Assembly: GCA_000308255.3 (NCBI GenBank)
Contig: HG326664.1
Coordinates: 382,160-446,159, forward strand
Reading direction: 5' to 3'
Length of the DNA: 64,000 bases
Source: Anaerococcus pacaensis 9403502
GTDB taxonomy: Bacteria; Bacillota; Clostridia; Tissierellales; Peptoniphilaceae
Below, piece after piece: positions 35,046 to 43,716 of the stretch (position 1 is the stretch's first letter; each line of letters starts with the position of its first letter). The notes under the pieces were generated by a model. That model saw only the letters and a list, made by a program, of their open reading frames with translations, ran no database searches and was not told the DNA's origin. The position numbers and the translations under genes were made by a program.

Positions 35046-35073
35046 ATTATATCACGTCCGCGTGATATGTCAA
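35046..35073 (-). promoter_or_regulatory. Promoter with operator in the spacer, cargo genes
   Basis: On the minus strand TTGACA, a 16-bp spacer and TATAAT. An inverted repeat ATATCACG-CGGA-CGTGATAT (35049-35068) fills the spacer and touches both boxes. A protein bound there would exclude RNA polymerase. Confidence 0.75.
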
Positions 35074-35129
35074 GTCTTTTTATGACTTATTTTACAAAAG
35101 TAATGGTTAATTTAACTAAAAAATCGCAC

Positions 35130-35157
35130 AAAAAAAGAGCCAACCCAAAGTCGACCC
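35130..35157 (-). terminator. Terminator-like hairpin upstream of the cargo promoter
   Basis: GGGTCGAC / GTTGGCTC pairs fully over eight positions with G-T pairs, followed by seven T residues on the minus strand. With the hairpin at 35250-35280 it isolates the cargo promoter from late-operon readthrough. The rest of the gene-free stretch 35003-35393 holds only these hairpins, the promoter and another inverted repeat, GGTACA-TACG-TGTACC (near 35180). Confidence 0.6.
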
Positions 35158-35249
35158 TAATCTCGCCCTGGTACATACGTGTACCTATTGTTTACTCACA
35201 GTAGGACTTCACTGCTTTCTGATATATCAGTTATATTATATCACAAGTA

Positions 35250-35280
35250 CAAAGAAAAAGACAGCCAATGTTGACTGCCC
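35250..35280 (-). terminator. Terminator-like hairpin after the LRR gene
   Basis: GGCAGTCAA / TTGGCTGTC stem with wobble pairs, followed by TTTTTCTTT on the minus strand; likely end of the fibre gene transcript. A second, weaker hairpin (GACCTGGC / GCTGGGTC) lies at 35368-35389, nearer the stop codon. Confidence 0.6.
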
Positions 35281-35393
35281 CACTCCTTATAGTTTTCTCA
35301 AATTGATTTTCAGTTACACTCTAAAAAGACTTATAGAGTTAATAATATTATACTACAAAGGATAAGACCCAGCTACAAGGCCAGGTCAATATA

Positions 35394-36005
35394 TTATGGG
35401 CGGTAGATGATGTTCACGCCAGGGTCAAATGAAGCAAACCTCCTATGAGTGGTTACTTTTGTGCCACGTTTAATACTTACTTCGGTTAGTTGATTATTTC
35501 TAAAAGATTGATCCCCAATAAAAGTTACACTATCAGGGATAGTAACAGATTTGAGTAGGTTGTCAAAAAAAGCAAATTCCTCTATACGAGTCACACCTTC
35601 AGGAATAATTACAGAAGTCAGCTGGTTCTCCACAAATGCACCTACCCCAATATCCACCAACCCGTCAGGCAATACTAGCTCGGTTATCTCATTATACTCA
35701 AAAGCACTAACCCCAATCCTAACTAAAGTAGGTGGTAAATTAACCTTAACGGCCTGCGGCTGTTTTTTATCCCAGGTTTCATAGTCAAACCCTGAAAACT
35801 CCTCATCCTCAATCTCTGTAACCCCATCAAGGCTCACAAAAGACCCGTCATTATACCAAACGCCATACACTTCATCAGAGCTTGACTCAGGACTATTAGT
35901 ACCAAACCCAAGCTCCCATACAAGCCTATCACCATAGTAAGCAAAACCTAAATCATGCTTACCATAAGCTAGTGGCTCATACTCTATGCCGTTATAAACA
36001 ATCAT
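35394..36005 (-). CDS. BspA-like leucine-rich-repeat tail protein
   Basis: 203 residues. A 70-residue N-terminal region is followed by about four 23-residue LRR_5 repeats of the BspA type: for example LVRIGVSAFEYNEITELVLP, then LVDIGVGAFVENQLTSVIIP. These repeats are common in bacterial surface adhesins; in a tail gene cluster they probably bind the host surface. Its ATG overlaps the stop of the 73-residue gene, so the two may act together as docking and binding parts. It has no signal peptide, which argues for virion use rather than secretion. Confidence 0.78.
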   Translation of the reverse strand: MIVYNGIEYEPLAYGKHDLGFAYYGDRLVWELGFGTNSPESSSDEVYGVWYNDGSFVSLDGVTEIEDEEFSGFDYETWDKKQPQAVKVNLPPTLVRIGVSAFEYNEITELVLPDGLVDIGVGAFVENQLTSVIIPEGVTRIEEFAFFDNLLKSVTIPDSVTFIGDQSFRNNQLTEVSIKRGTKVTTHRRFASFDPGVNIIYRP

Positions 36006-36223
36006 TCTTTTTCCCCTAGATACAACACCCCGTCCTCACGTGGATAGTTGCCATCTTTAAAAGCTTGTACGTTTTCCTTATCAATAAAAACAATCCTAGG
36101 CACTTCATCTTTTAACACATAGCCGCTCATATCAGGCAACTCACTCTTATGAGTAAAAGTCATATCCAATTGCCCCTTAAAATGTGTCAAACCTTGTAAA
36201 TCTAAATATTTTTCATTAGCCAT
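36002..36223 (-). CDS. Short fibre docking protein
   Basis: 73 residues. It opens with KYLDLQGLTHFKGQLD, closely similar to the starts of the fibre genes at 36288 and 37841, so this is probably a shared anchor. The remaining 45 residues lack recognisable features. It lies directly upstream of, and overlaps, the LRR gene, and just downstream of a strong terminator. Confidence 0.68.
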   Translation of the reverse strand: MANEKYLDLQGLTHFKGQLDMTFTHKSELPDMSGYVLKDEVPRIVFIDKENVQAFKDGNYPREDGVLYLGEKE

Positions 36224-36240
36224 ATAATAAACCTTTCTAA

Positions 36241-36275
36241 ATAAAAAAGCCCTCTATGGGGCAACCATAAAGGGC
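36241..36275 (-). terminator. Strong terminator inside the fibre module
   Basis: On the minus strand GCCCTTTATGG / CCATAGAGGGC (11 bp, one G-T) with a TTGCC loop, followed by TTTTTTATTT. It sits between the fibre genes at 36288 and 36002. Confidence 0.85.
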
Positions 36276-36287
36276 GTATTACATCAC

Positions 36288-37205
36288 TTAATTATTAGCA
36301 AACAATGAGTTTATTTCTTCAATACTAATTGTCTCAATCACAATAGATCCAGTAGCTTGACCTATCGCTGTATTCATTTCATCTTTTGTTGGGTAGCCAC
36401 TTAGGTCAACCTCTACCATGGTATCGCCCACTGGTTCAAATCTGTTTTCTGCAAGGTCAAGAATAAACTCATCTTTATAGTTTGTGTTGTTACCTTTTTT
36501 ATCTTTCTTTGGCACTAAATACACAACTCCCGCTACAGCATCTTCTACTTCAGGTAGCTCATTTACAAAAATAGCTTCTTTATTATATTGTTGGGCAAGC
36601 TCGACACCCTCAGCTTTAGTCATGTATCCAGCACCCTCAATAGCATCCACTCTGTCACCTAGACTATCAACACTACCCTTAACCTCAGTGATAGAGTTAT
36701 TAAGCATGCTATTACCACTAGTCACTTCATCTTTAGTAGCTAGACCTGTAGTAGCACTAGTAAGTTCTTCCTTTGTAGCAAGTGGTGCGATTGCGTTATT
36801 TAATTCTTCTTTACTTGCACCAAACTCATCTAGGTTATCTAGGTTTTGTTTTAGAGTTTCAAACTGATCATTTGCTTCTTCTTTTGTTGGATAATCTTCA
36901 AGGGTAGTTGCTAGCTCTTGCTTAGTAGGATAGTTACCAAACTCACGAGCAAGTTCTTCTTTGGTGTAGGTTTTGCCAAGTCCTTGTTCTAGCTCAGCTT
37001 TAGTTGCTAGATTCGATAAGTCAGGGTCTTTGATATCAGTTTTCTTAGCATATTCTCTATCGATATCTTCTTTCTTTGCATATGGTGTCAGGTCAGGGTC
37101 TACTACATCTTCTTTTTTTACATACTCTTCTGCCATCCCCGCCTTAAGTTTAGAGTCATATAGTGCAAGTCCTTGTAGGTCTAGTAGTTTTTTTGTATCT
37201 GCCAT
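36288..37205 (-). CDS. Repetitive tail fibre shaft protein
   Basis: 305 residues. After the docking motif KLLDLQGLALYDSKLK come many short repeats of the type Y-x-x-K-E-E/D-(L/I) (for example PYAKKEDIDREYAKKTDIKD, NYPTKQEL, DYPTKEE), typical of trimeric coiled-coil phage fibres. The C-terminal 100 residues contain a compact globular region around KEAIFVNELPEVEDAVAGVV. AAGGAG lies upstream. No enzymatic motif seen. Confidence 0.75.
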   Translation of the reverse strand: MADTKKLLDLQGLALYDSKLKAGMAEEYVKKEDVVDPDLTPYAKKEDIDREYAKKTDIKDPDLSNLATKAELEQGLGKTYTKEELAREFGNYPTKQELATTLEDYPTKEEANDQFETLKQNLDNLDEFGASKEELNNAIAPLATKEELTSATTGLATKDEVTSGNSMLNNSITEVKGSVDSLGDRVDAIEGAGYMTKAEGVELAQQYNKEAIFVNELPEVEDAVAGVVYLVPKKDKKGNNTNYKDEFILDLAENRFEPVGDTMVEVDLSGYPTKDEMNTAIGQATGSIVIETISIEEINSLFANN

Positions 37206-37334
37206 GGTTATTATCTCCTTGTCGTTTTTTTAAATTGTTAGTTAGTCGTTATACCTTTGTTATCGTTAGTTATCGTTTAGAAATTTGCATTAAAATAGAC
37301 TGGGGTTAACCAGCCTTAGTTCCAATTATTCAAT

Positions 37335-37826
37335 TTAAGCAAATAATGCCAAAATATCTACATCACTTGCTGTCGCAACATCTGTCACTTCATCTAGGAT
37401 ATGAGTATGTATCTTCTTTGCATACCTCTTATCCGCATCATCGGTTGACAAAAACATAGACAAGTCAAAACCCTCGGGACTGACTATCTTAGTAGCTGTA
37501 TGGCTCTTGCTTACATTAAGCCAAACTCTGTCATCACTTGGGAACACATGACCTTGGACTTCAATTTCCACGTCATAGATCCCGTCTTCCAATGTTCCAT
37601 CCAACATAAAGTTCACCGTACCGCACTCAACAATAGATTTCTGTTTAAAGTACCTTTCGTTGACTCGGTCGGTTAGAGTAACATAAGCTGCTTTGCCATC
37701 AAGGTCAGATATTTTCTTCTTCTTGTGGTCTTGTAGTTGATAACCCACTGTACTAGCCCTATCGGTTTGCTTGATGTAGTTTCCACCGCGGACTTGTAGT
37801 AGGTTTAAGGTGTTTCGGTAGTTCAC
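37335..37826 (-). CDS. BppU-like baseplate adaptor (second copy)
   Basis: 163 residues. The N-terminal 110 residues resemble the BppU N-terminal domain (upper baseplate protein of lactococcal-type phages): TLNLLQVRGGNYIKQTDRAS, a beta-sandwich and a HVFPSDDRVWLNV strand. The same layout occurs in the gene at 39278. It ends in a short stalk (DADKRYAKKIHTH). Probably links a fibre to the baseplate. A 129-bp gap follows before the next gene, with tandem AACGATAACT-like bases and a weak hairpin. Confidence 0.7.
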   Translation of the reverse strand: MNYRNTLNLLQVRGGNYIKQTDRASTVGYQLQDHKKKKISDLDGKAAYVTLTDRVNERYFKQKSIVECGTVNFMLDGTLEDGIYDVEIEVQGHVFPSDDRVWLNVSKSHTATKIVSPEGFDLSMFLSTDDADKRYAKKIHTHILDEVTDVATASDVDILALFA

Positions 37827-37840
37827 ATAGAGCCTCCTTC

Positions 37841-39268
37841 TTAGTCTTTATAAATGATACGGGCGGTTGATGGGAAACTGTTGTATTCATACGTTGTATA
37901 TCGGGATATTGTCACTGTTTTAAGTGGGTTATCCATAAAAGCATAAGAACCTACATGCTTAACACTTTTAGGTATATCAACTTCAGTGAGATTGTTATGT
38001 TGAAAGGCCATTTTCCCTATAAGCGTTATACCTTCATAAAGATTTATTTTATTTATTCTGTTGGTTGAAAAGGCCTGATAGGGAATGTCGGTAGATGAAC
38101 GATATTCAATCTCTTCTAGATTATTACTTTTAAAACAGTCATTACCCATGATTGCCACCGACTCATAAATGGTAAGCATACCACTCAATTTAGAGCCATA
38201 AAACGCCGAGTCTTCTATTATCACTACACCAAACAGACTTACTGTAGTTATATTAGTGTTACTGCAAAAATATGGGGGGATATGCGTTATCCTTCTATAA
38301 GGGAGGTCTACTCTTGTAGCGGTTTTATCAACTCGTGCTTTAATCCAGATAACCCCGTTAAAAGCATATATTTTTTGTATTACGGAAGTTCCATTATAAA
38401 CCAAGATCTCTTCAGGCTCAAACATTCTACTTAACTTTTCTTTTTCGGACGTCGTAAAGTCATTGGTTGACAACCCTTTTCCATTAACCTTATCAACCTT
38501 ATTATTTAAATCAACCTTACTTGCAAACCTACTCACATCAGGGATTTGATTTAGTTTTGCATACTCATCAAGTTTAGGCAAGTCTGATTTTAAAGCCAAA
38601 TTAAGAATAGGTATACCTACTTTTATGTCACTAGCTTCTTTATAATTTGTATACCTCACCAACTCACCATTTTCTTTAAGATTATACACTAAACCATCAG
38701 GCCATTGCTTGTCCCTAAATGTAGTTAGGCTTGGTCTTGATTCTAACTCAGTCTTCAAGGCATACCCGCTCAAATCAATATCAGTTAATCCATCAAGTTT
38801 CTTTTTGTACTCATTTGTAAAGTCGTTGGTGGATAGGCCCTTTAAGGATTCCTTGTCAACTTTGTCATCAAGAAACAAATCGTAAGTGGCAAACATGTTA
38901 TCAACTTGATCTTTAGTAACATAATTAGACAAGTCAATACTACCAGTAATTGCATCTATCTTAGGTACATCAGTAAGCTTAGCATACCCCTCAAGACTTG
39001 GTATATCTGTCTTACGTGCAATGGTACCACTAACACTAAAAGTAGTACCACTTAAGCTCAAACCATCTCCAGCCTTATAAGTCGTGTTGTTATCTGTATA
39101 CTTAGGATTGGCTGGTATAGCATCTACCTTTGATTTATGGGCATTGGTAAAGTCATTTGTAGACAAACTCTTACCCACCTCTTTATCAACTTTGTTATCA
39201 AACAGAGCATCCAGCTTAGACTTAAAATGCTTAAGCCCTGCTCCATCGACAAATTTCTTTTCTGTCAT
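37841..39268 (-). CDS. Tail fibre with C-terminal leucine-rich repeats
   Basis: 475 residues. Docking motif KFVDGAGLKHFKSKLD at the start; three stalk repeats of the form KVDK-x-x-GKGLSTNDFT (near residues 30, 135 and 255); then from about 320 to 475 BspA-like LRR_5 repeats, for example ITLIGKMAFQHNNLTEVDIP. The LRR head ends RIIYKD, echoing NIIYRP at the end of the 203-residue LRR protein. Probable receptor-binding fibre. It follows the adaptor gene at 39278 by nine bases. Confidence 0.78.
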   Translation of the reverse strand: MTEKKFVDGAGLKHFKSKLDALFDNKVDKEVGKSLSTNDFTNAHKSKVDAIPANPKYTDNNTTYKAGDGLSLSGTTFSVSGTIARKTDIPSLEGYAKLTDVPKIDAITGSIDLSNYVTKDQVDNMFATYDLFLDDKVDKESLKGLSTNDFTNEYKKKLDGLTDIDLSGYALKTELESRPSLTTFRDKQWPDGLVYNLKENGELVRYTNYKEASDIKVGIPILNLALKSDLPKLDEYAKLNQIPDVSRFASKVDLNNKVDKVNGKGLSTNDFTTSEKEKLSRMFEPEEILVYNGTSVIQKIYAFNGVIWIKARVDKTATRVDLPYRRITHIPPYFCSNTNITTVSLFGVVIIEDSAFYGSKLSGMLTIYESVAIMGNDCFKSNNLEEIEYRSSTDIPYQAFSTNRINKINLYEGITLIGKMAFQHNNLTEVDIPKSVKHVGSYAFMDNPLKTVTISRYTTYEYNSFPSTARIIYKD

Positions 39269-39277
39269 ATAATCTCC

Positions 39278-39880
39278 TTAAACATTGAACATTAAGTCTA
39301 TTTCCGCCAGTGGCAAAGCCTCATAGGTTGTGTCTGTATATTTGGGGTTACTTGGTATAGCTTGTACTTTAGCCCTATCACTATTTGTGTAGTCGTTAGT
39401 AGACAAGCCCTTACCGCTTATCTTATCAACCTTTTGGCTTAATTTAGTTTCCATGTCAGTAGTCTTGGCGTATGGTGATAGGTCATTCTTTTTAACATAA
39501 TTATCAATGTCTATAATTAATTCTGTCGCTAACTTACTACTAGCACTTATTGCGTATCCTTCAACAACTTCAATTTTAACCCCTCTATCTGAAGGAAAAA
39601 CCATAGCACCCACTACAACATCTATGTCATAAATCCCTACTACCAAATTACCAGGCAAGTTAAAAGATATAGAACTGTCACTTACTCTACTAGTTGTATT
39701 CCATCTTCTGTTATTATCCTTATCATACAAAAATATGTTAGCAATCAACCCATTAAGTCCGGGCAACTCATTTCTTTTCTCATCCACCAGCCTAAAAGTA
39801 AGCGTACTACCCTTATCAGCCTGTTTGATAGTACGCCCACCTTGGGTTTGGATTAGGTTTAGGGTGTTTTTCATACTCAT
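39278..39880 (-). CDS. BppU-like baseplate adaptor (first copy)
   Basis: 200 residues from the ATG at 39880, which overlaps the endolysin stop (ATGA) and has AAGGA six bases before; an ATG at 39898 is a poorer choice. N-terminal BppU-type domain with TLNLIQTQGGRTIKQADKGS and a MVFPSDRGVKIEV strand, then a stalk with the same KVDKISGKGLSTNDYT repeat as the neighbouring fibre. The shared repeat suggests the two assemble on one stalk. Confidence 0.72.
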   Translation of the reverse strand: MSMKNTLNLIQTQGGRTIKQADKGSTLTFRLVDEKRNELPGLNGLIANIFLYDKDNNRRWNTTSRVSDSSISFNLPGNLVVGIYDIDVVVGAMVFPSDRGVKIEVVEGYAISASSKLATELIIDIDNYVKKNDLSPYAKTTDMETKLSQKVDKISGKGLSTNDYTNSDRAKVQAIPSNPKYTDTTYEALPLAEIDLMFNV

Positions 39881-40614
39881 GGTGTTATCCTTACCCATTG
39901 GTCAGAAATGTTATTTTCTGCACGGTAGGCAATGTAACGCAAATCACCGTTAACAGTTTTAAATTCCAACCATCTGTAGCCATCACCTTTCCACACTGAC
40001 TGGTATCTTACACTCATACCTTTGTACAGTTTATCAACCACCTTAGCTTTTGTACTAGGTGCGGTTCGGATGTTGATGTAATCTACAGTGCATGTCGCTT
40101 TTGCTTTTTCATTTTTGAGTTTTATAGCAGTTGTCTTTGGTGCAGTCTTAGCTAGTGGCTTCAATGCCTCATTAGTTGACATCCTATCTGCACCTTCTAG
40201 GATGCGGAAAAAGTGTCTATCAGGGCTAGTTGTCATGGGGAAATATATTGGGTTGATTGTTGTACCATTATTACGATAGTTAGTATGGATTATCTTCCCG
40301 TTTCCATAAAAGAAACCAGTATGCCCAGCTGACCCAGCAGATGCGCCTCTTCTACCGATTACAAAAATATCGCCTGCTCGGACTTGACTGCCTGATATCG
40401 GGGTCAACACTCTACCAGCGTGACCCATTTCAATTAGGGTGTCAGTGATACCAATGTATGAACCTTCAGTTAAGACGCCCGCTTTGATTAAGGCTTCAAA
40501 GACAGACGAACTGCAGTCACGCTTGTTTTTTGACATTCTATCATACATACTGTACTTATAGCCCATGTTTCTTAAATACTCCATGTGTCTTATAACTTTA
40601 GTCGCTTTGCTCAT
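39877..40614 (-). CDS. Endolysin: peptidoglycan amidohydrolase (Amidase_5) with SH3b
   Basis: 245 residues. N-terminal domain of the NlpC/P60-related phage amidohydrolase family, with catalytic Cys34 in RDCSSSV and His98 in AGHTGFF. The C-terminal 70 residues are a bacterial SH3 domain (YINIRTAPSTKAKVVDKLYK) for cell-wall binding. It cuts peptide bonds of the peptidoglycan to release phage. No signal peptide, so it depends on the holin, whose gene overlaps its start by 17 bases. Confidence 0.85.
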   Translation of the reverse strand: MSKATKVIRHMEYLRNMGYKYSMYDRMSKNKRDCSSSVFEALIKAGVLTEGSYIGITDTLIEMGHAGRVLTPISGSQVRAGDIFVIGRRGASAGSAGHTGFFYGNGKIIHTNYRNNGTTINPIYFPMTTSPDRHFFRILEGADRMSTNEALKPLAKTAPKTTAIKLKNEKAKATCTVDYINIRTAPSTKAKVVDKLYKGMSVRYQSVWKGDGYRWLEFKTVNGDLRYIAYRAENNISDQWVRITP

Positions 40615-41077
40615 CTTTGTGATTCCTTTCTATTTCGCGGTCAATATCTTGTAATTCCAAATCAGCTTCTACTTTGTAACCTTCAATGATACGGTCTACT
40701 TCTTTTGCAGTATTGGCATCTTTTGCTACGATATGGTCTTTAAGTATTTGAGTGTTAACATAGCCAATGGTGATACTTTTTTCCATTTTGTCTTCCAGTT
40801 TATCGACTTTGGCCATATAAAAGTTGCGGTAATCCTTATTGTTAGCTTGCTCTAGATCAATTGTCTTGTTCAATGCCTCAAGGGCTCTAGCAATGTTATT
40901 GTTACTTTCTGCTACATTCTCCATAGCATTTTCAAATTTGCCATTGTCACTTAACGACTGGTCAAGGTATGCTTCATGCTTTTTATCCCTTTGGAGTAGT
41001 ACGTATAACAGTATCAGTGTCGCTACAAAAAAGAAACTCTCACGGGAAAAAAGACTTATAAATTCTTGTGGTTGCAC
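40598..41077 (-). CDS. Holin, BhlA/UviB-like with coiled-coil tail
   Basis: 159 residues: one membrane helix near residues 14-30 (SFFFVATLILLYVLLQRDKK) and a long charged coiled coil. The N-terminus resembles BhlA/UviB holins, but the soluble tail is about twice the usual length. It likely forms the membrane lesion that frees the endolysin. GGAG is seen upstream. Confidence 0.68.
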   Translation of the reverse strand: MQPQEFISLFSRESFFFVATLILLYVLLQRDKKHEAYLDQSLSDNGKFENAMENVAESNNNIARALEALNKTIDLEQANNKDYRNFYMAKVDKLEDKMEKSITIGYVNTQILKDHIVAKDANTAKEVDRIIEGYKVEADLELQDIDREIERNHKDEQSD

Positions 41078-41122
41078 AATTTTAGCTCCTTTCTATTTTT
41101 AAATTGTGTATCAAAAAAGAAG

Positions 41123-41296
41123 CTAATCATTTAGCTCCTTGTCGGTTTCGGTGTCATCTTGTTTTAGTTGTTCTAGTTCGGTTTGTAGCTCGGTTAGTTG
41201 ATTTTGTAATTCTTCTATTTTTGCTTCGAGGTATATGTTATCGTATGTTAACTGTGCTAATCTAGCACTGTATTTTTGTATTATACTGTCTTGCAT
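41123..41296 (-). CDS. Small coiled-coil protein between Tal and holin
   Basis: 57 residues: it begins MQDSIIQKYSARLAQLTYDN and continues with heptad-rich KIEELQNQL-type residues, ending DTETDKELND. TAGGAG lies seven bases before the ATG, and the start is nine bases after the Tal stop, so it is well placed as a gene. Small coiled-coil proteins at this point in Firmicutes phages are common. Function unknown. Confidence 0.78.
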   Translation of the reverse strand: MQDSIIQKYSARLAQLTYDNIYLEAKIEELQNQLTELQTELEQLKQDDTETDKELND

Positions 41297-41304
41297 GTTT
41301 GCTC

Positions 41305-43716
41305 CTATAAAAATTTTGTTATTTTATTTTCAAAATCTATTTTAAACCATGTGTTAGTTTTGTATGATTTTATTATTAAACTTTCTTCATTTCTCAATGG
41401 TGCAATTTCATAAACATTATCGACTAACCCTATTCGATATTTAGAATCAGCAATTTTTACACCACCTCTAGTATAAATCCCTTCTATGAAACTAGTTTCA
41501 TTTTTAAAAGTACTGTAACCGTTAACATATATATCGGCACTCGGTTCAAAAGTCTTTAACGATTTTCCTTTATCATGCTTATCAAATATTATATATGGAA
41601 TTATGTCAGTCCCTATATCATCTCTATACGACAGGGTCATAAAACCATCCGCCTCGTGGAAAAGCGACAAATCATGTGTGATTCCATATCCACTCCCTCC
41701 GATTTGTCTACTATGATCAGTTTCTGTAACTATTAAACCACCCGAGCGACTTTTTCCTTGTTCATGATACATTACAAGATGCCCATGTTCCAATTTTGTT
41801 ATATATTGACCTGATTTTGATTCAAAAGTACCTTTAAGGTTTAAGTTTCCTGTTAAATCAATTTTACTAGCACTGATTCTATAACTTTCATTTGTATGTT
41901 CAATTGCAGATATAACGCCATTTTTATACACAACATCTCTAAAACCATTTTCAGTTTGCTCTCTAATCGAACCAACTTCTGTATCCAGTGATTTTATTTC
42001 TCTGGTGAAACTTTCGGCGGTTTCTCTTACTTTATTTTCTATTTTTGTATCAAGGTTAGTAATTTTGTTCGTTAATTCACCCTGTTCTTTTTTTTGCTGG
42101 ATAACAATTCTCTCAGTTTGTTCAACACCATTTTTAAGATTTTTGATTTCGTAATGATTCTCTAAATCAATATCAACATTTCTTAATTTTAAAGTATTGT
42201 TATCCCAATGCAGATTAGGATTCTGTAATTCACCTTTACTATTTCTCCAACCACCTATCTTAAAAGTGCCATTTTGTAAATCCCATTCAACACGACCACC
42301 TCTCAGAATACCCGCCCTAATCACATTAGCATTAATAGCCTCACCATCCATGGCAATACTAAAATCCCATGTACCATCAGGTTTCTTACTGTCAGCAATC
42401 ATGAGCTTACCAGCACCAAAGTAGATCACTTTTGTAGGTGGGTTAAGTGTATCATCTATTGGTCTATCAAAACTATAAATCCCAGCTGGTAGCTCATAAT
42501 CATTTCCAGCTTCTAGGTTATACTGATATCCATCTTCGTTAAAATACGTATCAGCCACCATTGATATCATAGCTTTGATATAGTTTTGTTCAGTGATTTC
42601 TCTTTCTTTTTCTGCTATTTGGTCAGCTTTGATGCGGTCAGCAGTGGACTTTACGAGTTTGTCACCAAATTCAAAGGATATAACTTTTTCTTGCAGAAAA
42701 TCTTTCTTGATTTTAAAGACTCTTGTCTTAAATCGTATATCCAACTGTCCTATCACAGTCACAGTCTCACCCAGGTCTACTTTTTCATGTTGTAGACCTG
42801 TTGCTTTGAGTTGAATCTTTGGTCTAGAGTTTTCTAGGGCAAAATCAAAGGTGGCGTTAGCTAACTCAACCTTATCTTCTATGTCATCAAAAGACACTTC
42901 GCACACTCTAGGTTTACCCGTTGGATATCCATATATTGCTGTCGCTTCTTTAATCTCAATATAATCTTGGCCAACAGCTGAATGGACTGATATACCTTCC
43001 TTTGTATTACGATAGTCTATATCTTTGAAAGTTATCTTTCTACCATAACCACCTGTAGCTTGACCATTTTCATCATAGATTTCTTCACCTTTACCACGGC
43101 CGATAAAGGCTGTGTATAGTTCATCTGTGTTGGTTTCTGCTACCACCTTAAGTAGGTTATCACCATACTTAAACATCTTCCCATAATCACCGCTTAGCTG
43201 GTCATACAGTTCTATCTGTTTTGATACAATCTTACCTTGACTATATCTAATCACAGGTCTAAACTCACACCCAGCTCTTTCACACAGTTCATACAGTGAC
43301 TGCAAAGATGATTGATAGTAAAAGTTCCCACTGTACTTTTGACTAACTACAACAGTACCAACTGTCCAATCAGTATCTTCAAGGATAGTTTTTAAGACTT
43401 CGCTAACCAGTTTATTTTTTGGTCTAACATCTCTTATAACTACCCCTTGTAGTTCATCATACATGATGTGAATACCGTGTACTCTAATTACATCATTATC
43501 TTTTACAACAGACCTTATCTTGTACATCCAAAAGTTATCATCTTCTTGGACACCGTAATAGTAGTATTGATCATAGTCACGGATATCAGTGGTAGTAAAA
43601 CCACCTGTGATTATTCCATTAAGGTTCGCATCCATGTAGTTTTCTGTCAATTTGTCAGCTTGGATTGAGTGTTCAAGCCCATAGTTTTTATTGAATAAAT
43701 ATACACCTTTACTCAT
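41305..43716 (-). CDS. Tail-associated protein (Tal / prophage tail endopeptidase-like)
   Basis: 803 residues. The first 380 residues have the hub fold typical of Tal proteins (beginning GVYLFNKNYGLEHSIQADKL; it follows Dit). The middle (about 385-540) contains a carbohydrate-binding-like stretch, then a coiled coil (about 550-600) and a C-terminal beta-rich head. No lysozyme or protease active site is evident, so it may be a structural tip or receptor-binding part only. The ATG overlaps the Dit stop. Confidence 0.8.
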   Translation of the reverse strand: MSKGVYLFNKNYGLEHSIQADKLTENYMDANLNGIITGGFTTTDIRDYDQYYYYGVQEDDNFWMYKIRSVVKDNDVIRVHGIHIMYDELQGVVIRDVRPKNKLVSEVLKTILEDTDWTVGTVVVSQKYSGNFYYQSSLQSLYELCERAGCEFRPVIRYSQGKIVSKQIELYDQLSGDYGKMFKYGDNLLKVVAETNTDELYTAFIGRGKGEEIYDENGQATGGYGRKITFKDIDYRNTKEGISVHSAVGQDYIEIKEATAIYGYPTGKPRVCEVSFDDIEDKVELANATFDFALENSRPKIQLKATGLQHEKVDLGETVTVIGQLDIRFKTRVFKIKKDFLQEKVISFEFGDKLVKSTADRIKADQIAEKEREITEQNYIKAMISMVADTYFNEDGYQYNLEAGNDYELPAGIYSFDRPIDDTLNPPTKVIYFGAGKLMIADSKKPDGTWDFSIAMDGEAINANVIRAGILRGGRVEWDLQNGTFKIGGWRNSKGELQNPNLHWDNNTLKLRNVDIDLENHYEIKNLKNGVEQTERIVIQQKKEQGELTNKITNLDTKIENKVRETAESFTREIKSLDTEVGSIREQTENGFRDVVYKNGVISAIEHTNESYRISASKIDLTGNLNLKGTFESKSGQYITKLEHGHLVMYHEQGKSRSGGLIVTETDHSRQIGGSGYGITHDLSLFHEADGFMTLSYRDDIGTDIIPYIIFDKHDKGKSLKTFEPSADIYVNGYSTFKNETSFIEGIYTRGGVKIADSKYRIGLVDNVYEIAPLRNEESLIIKSYKTNTWFKIDFENKITKFL

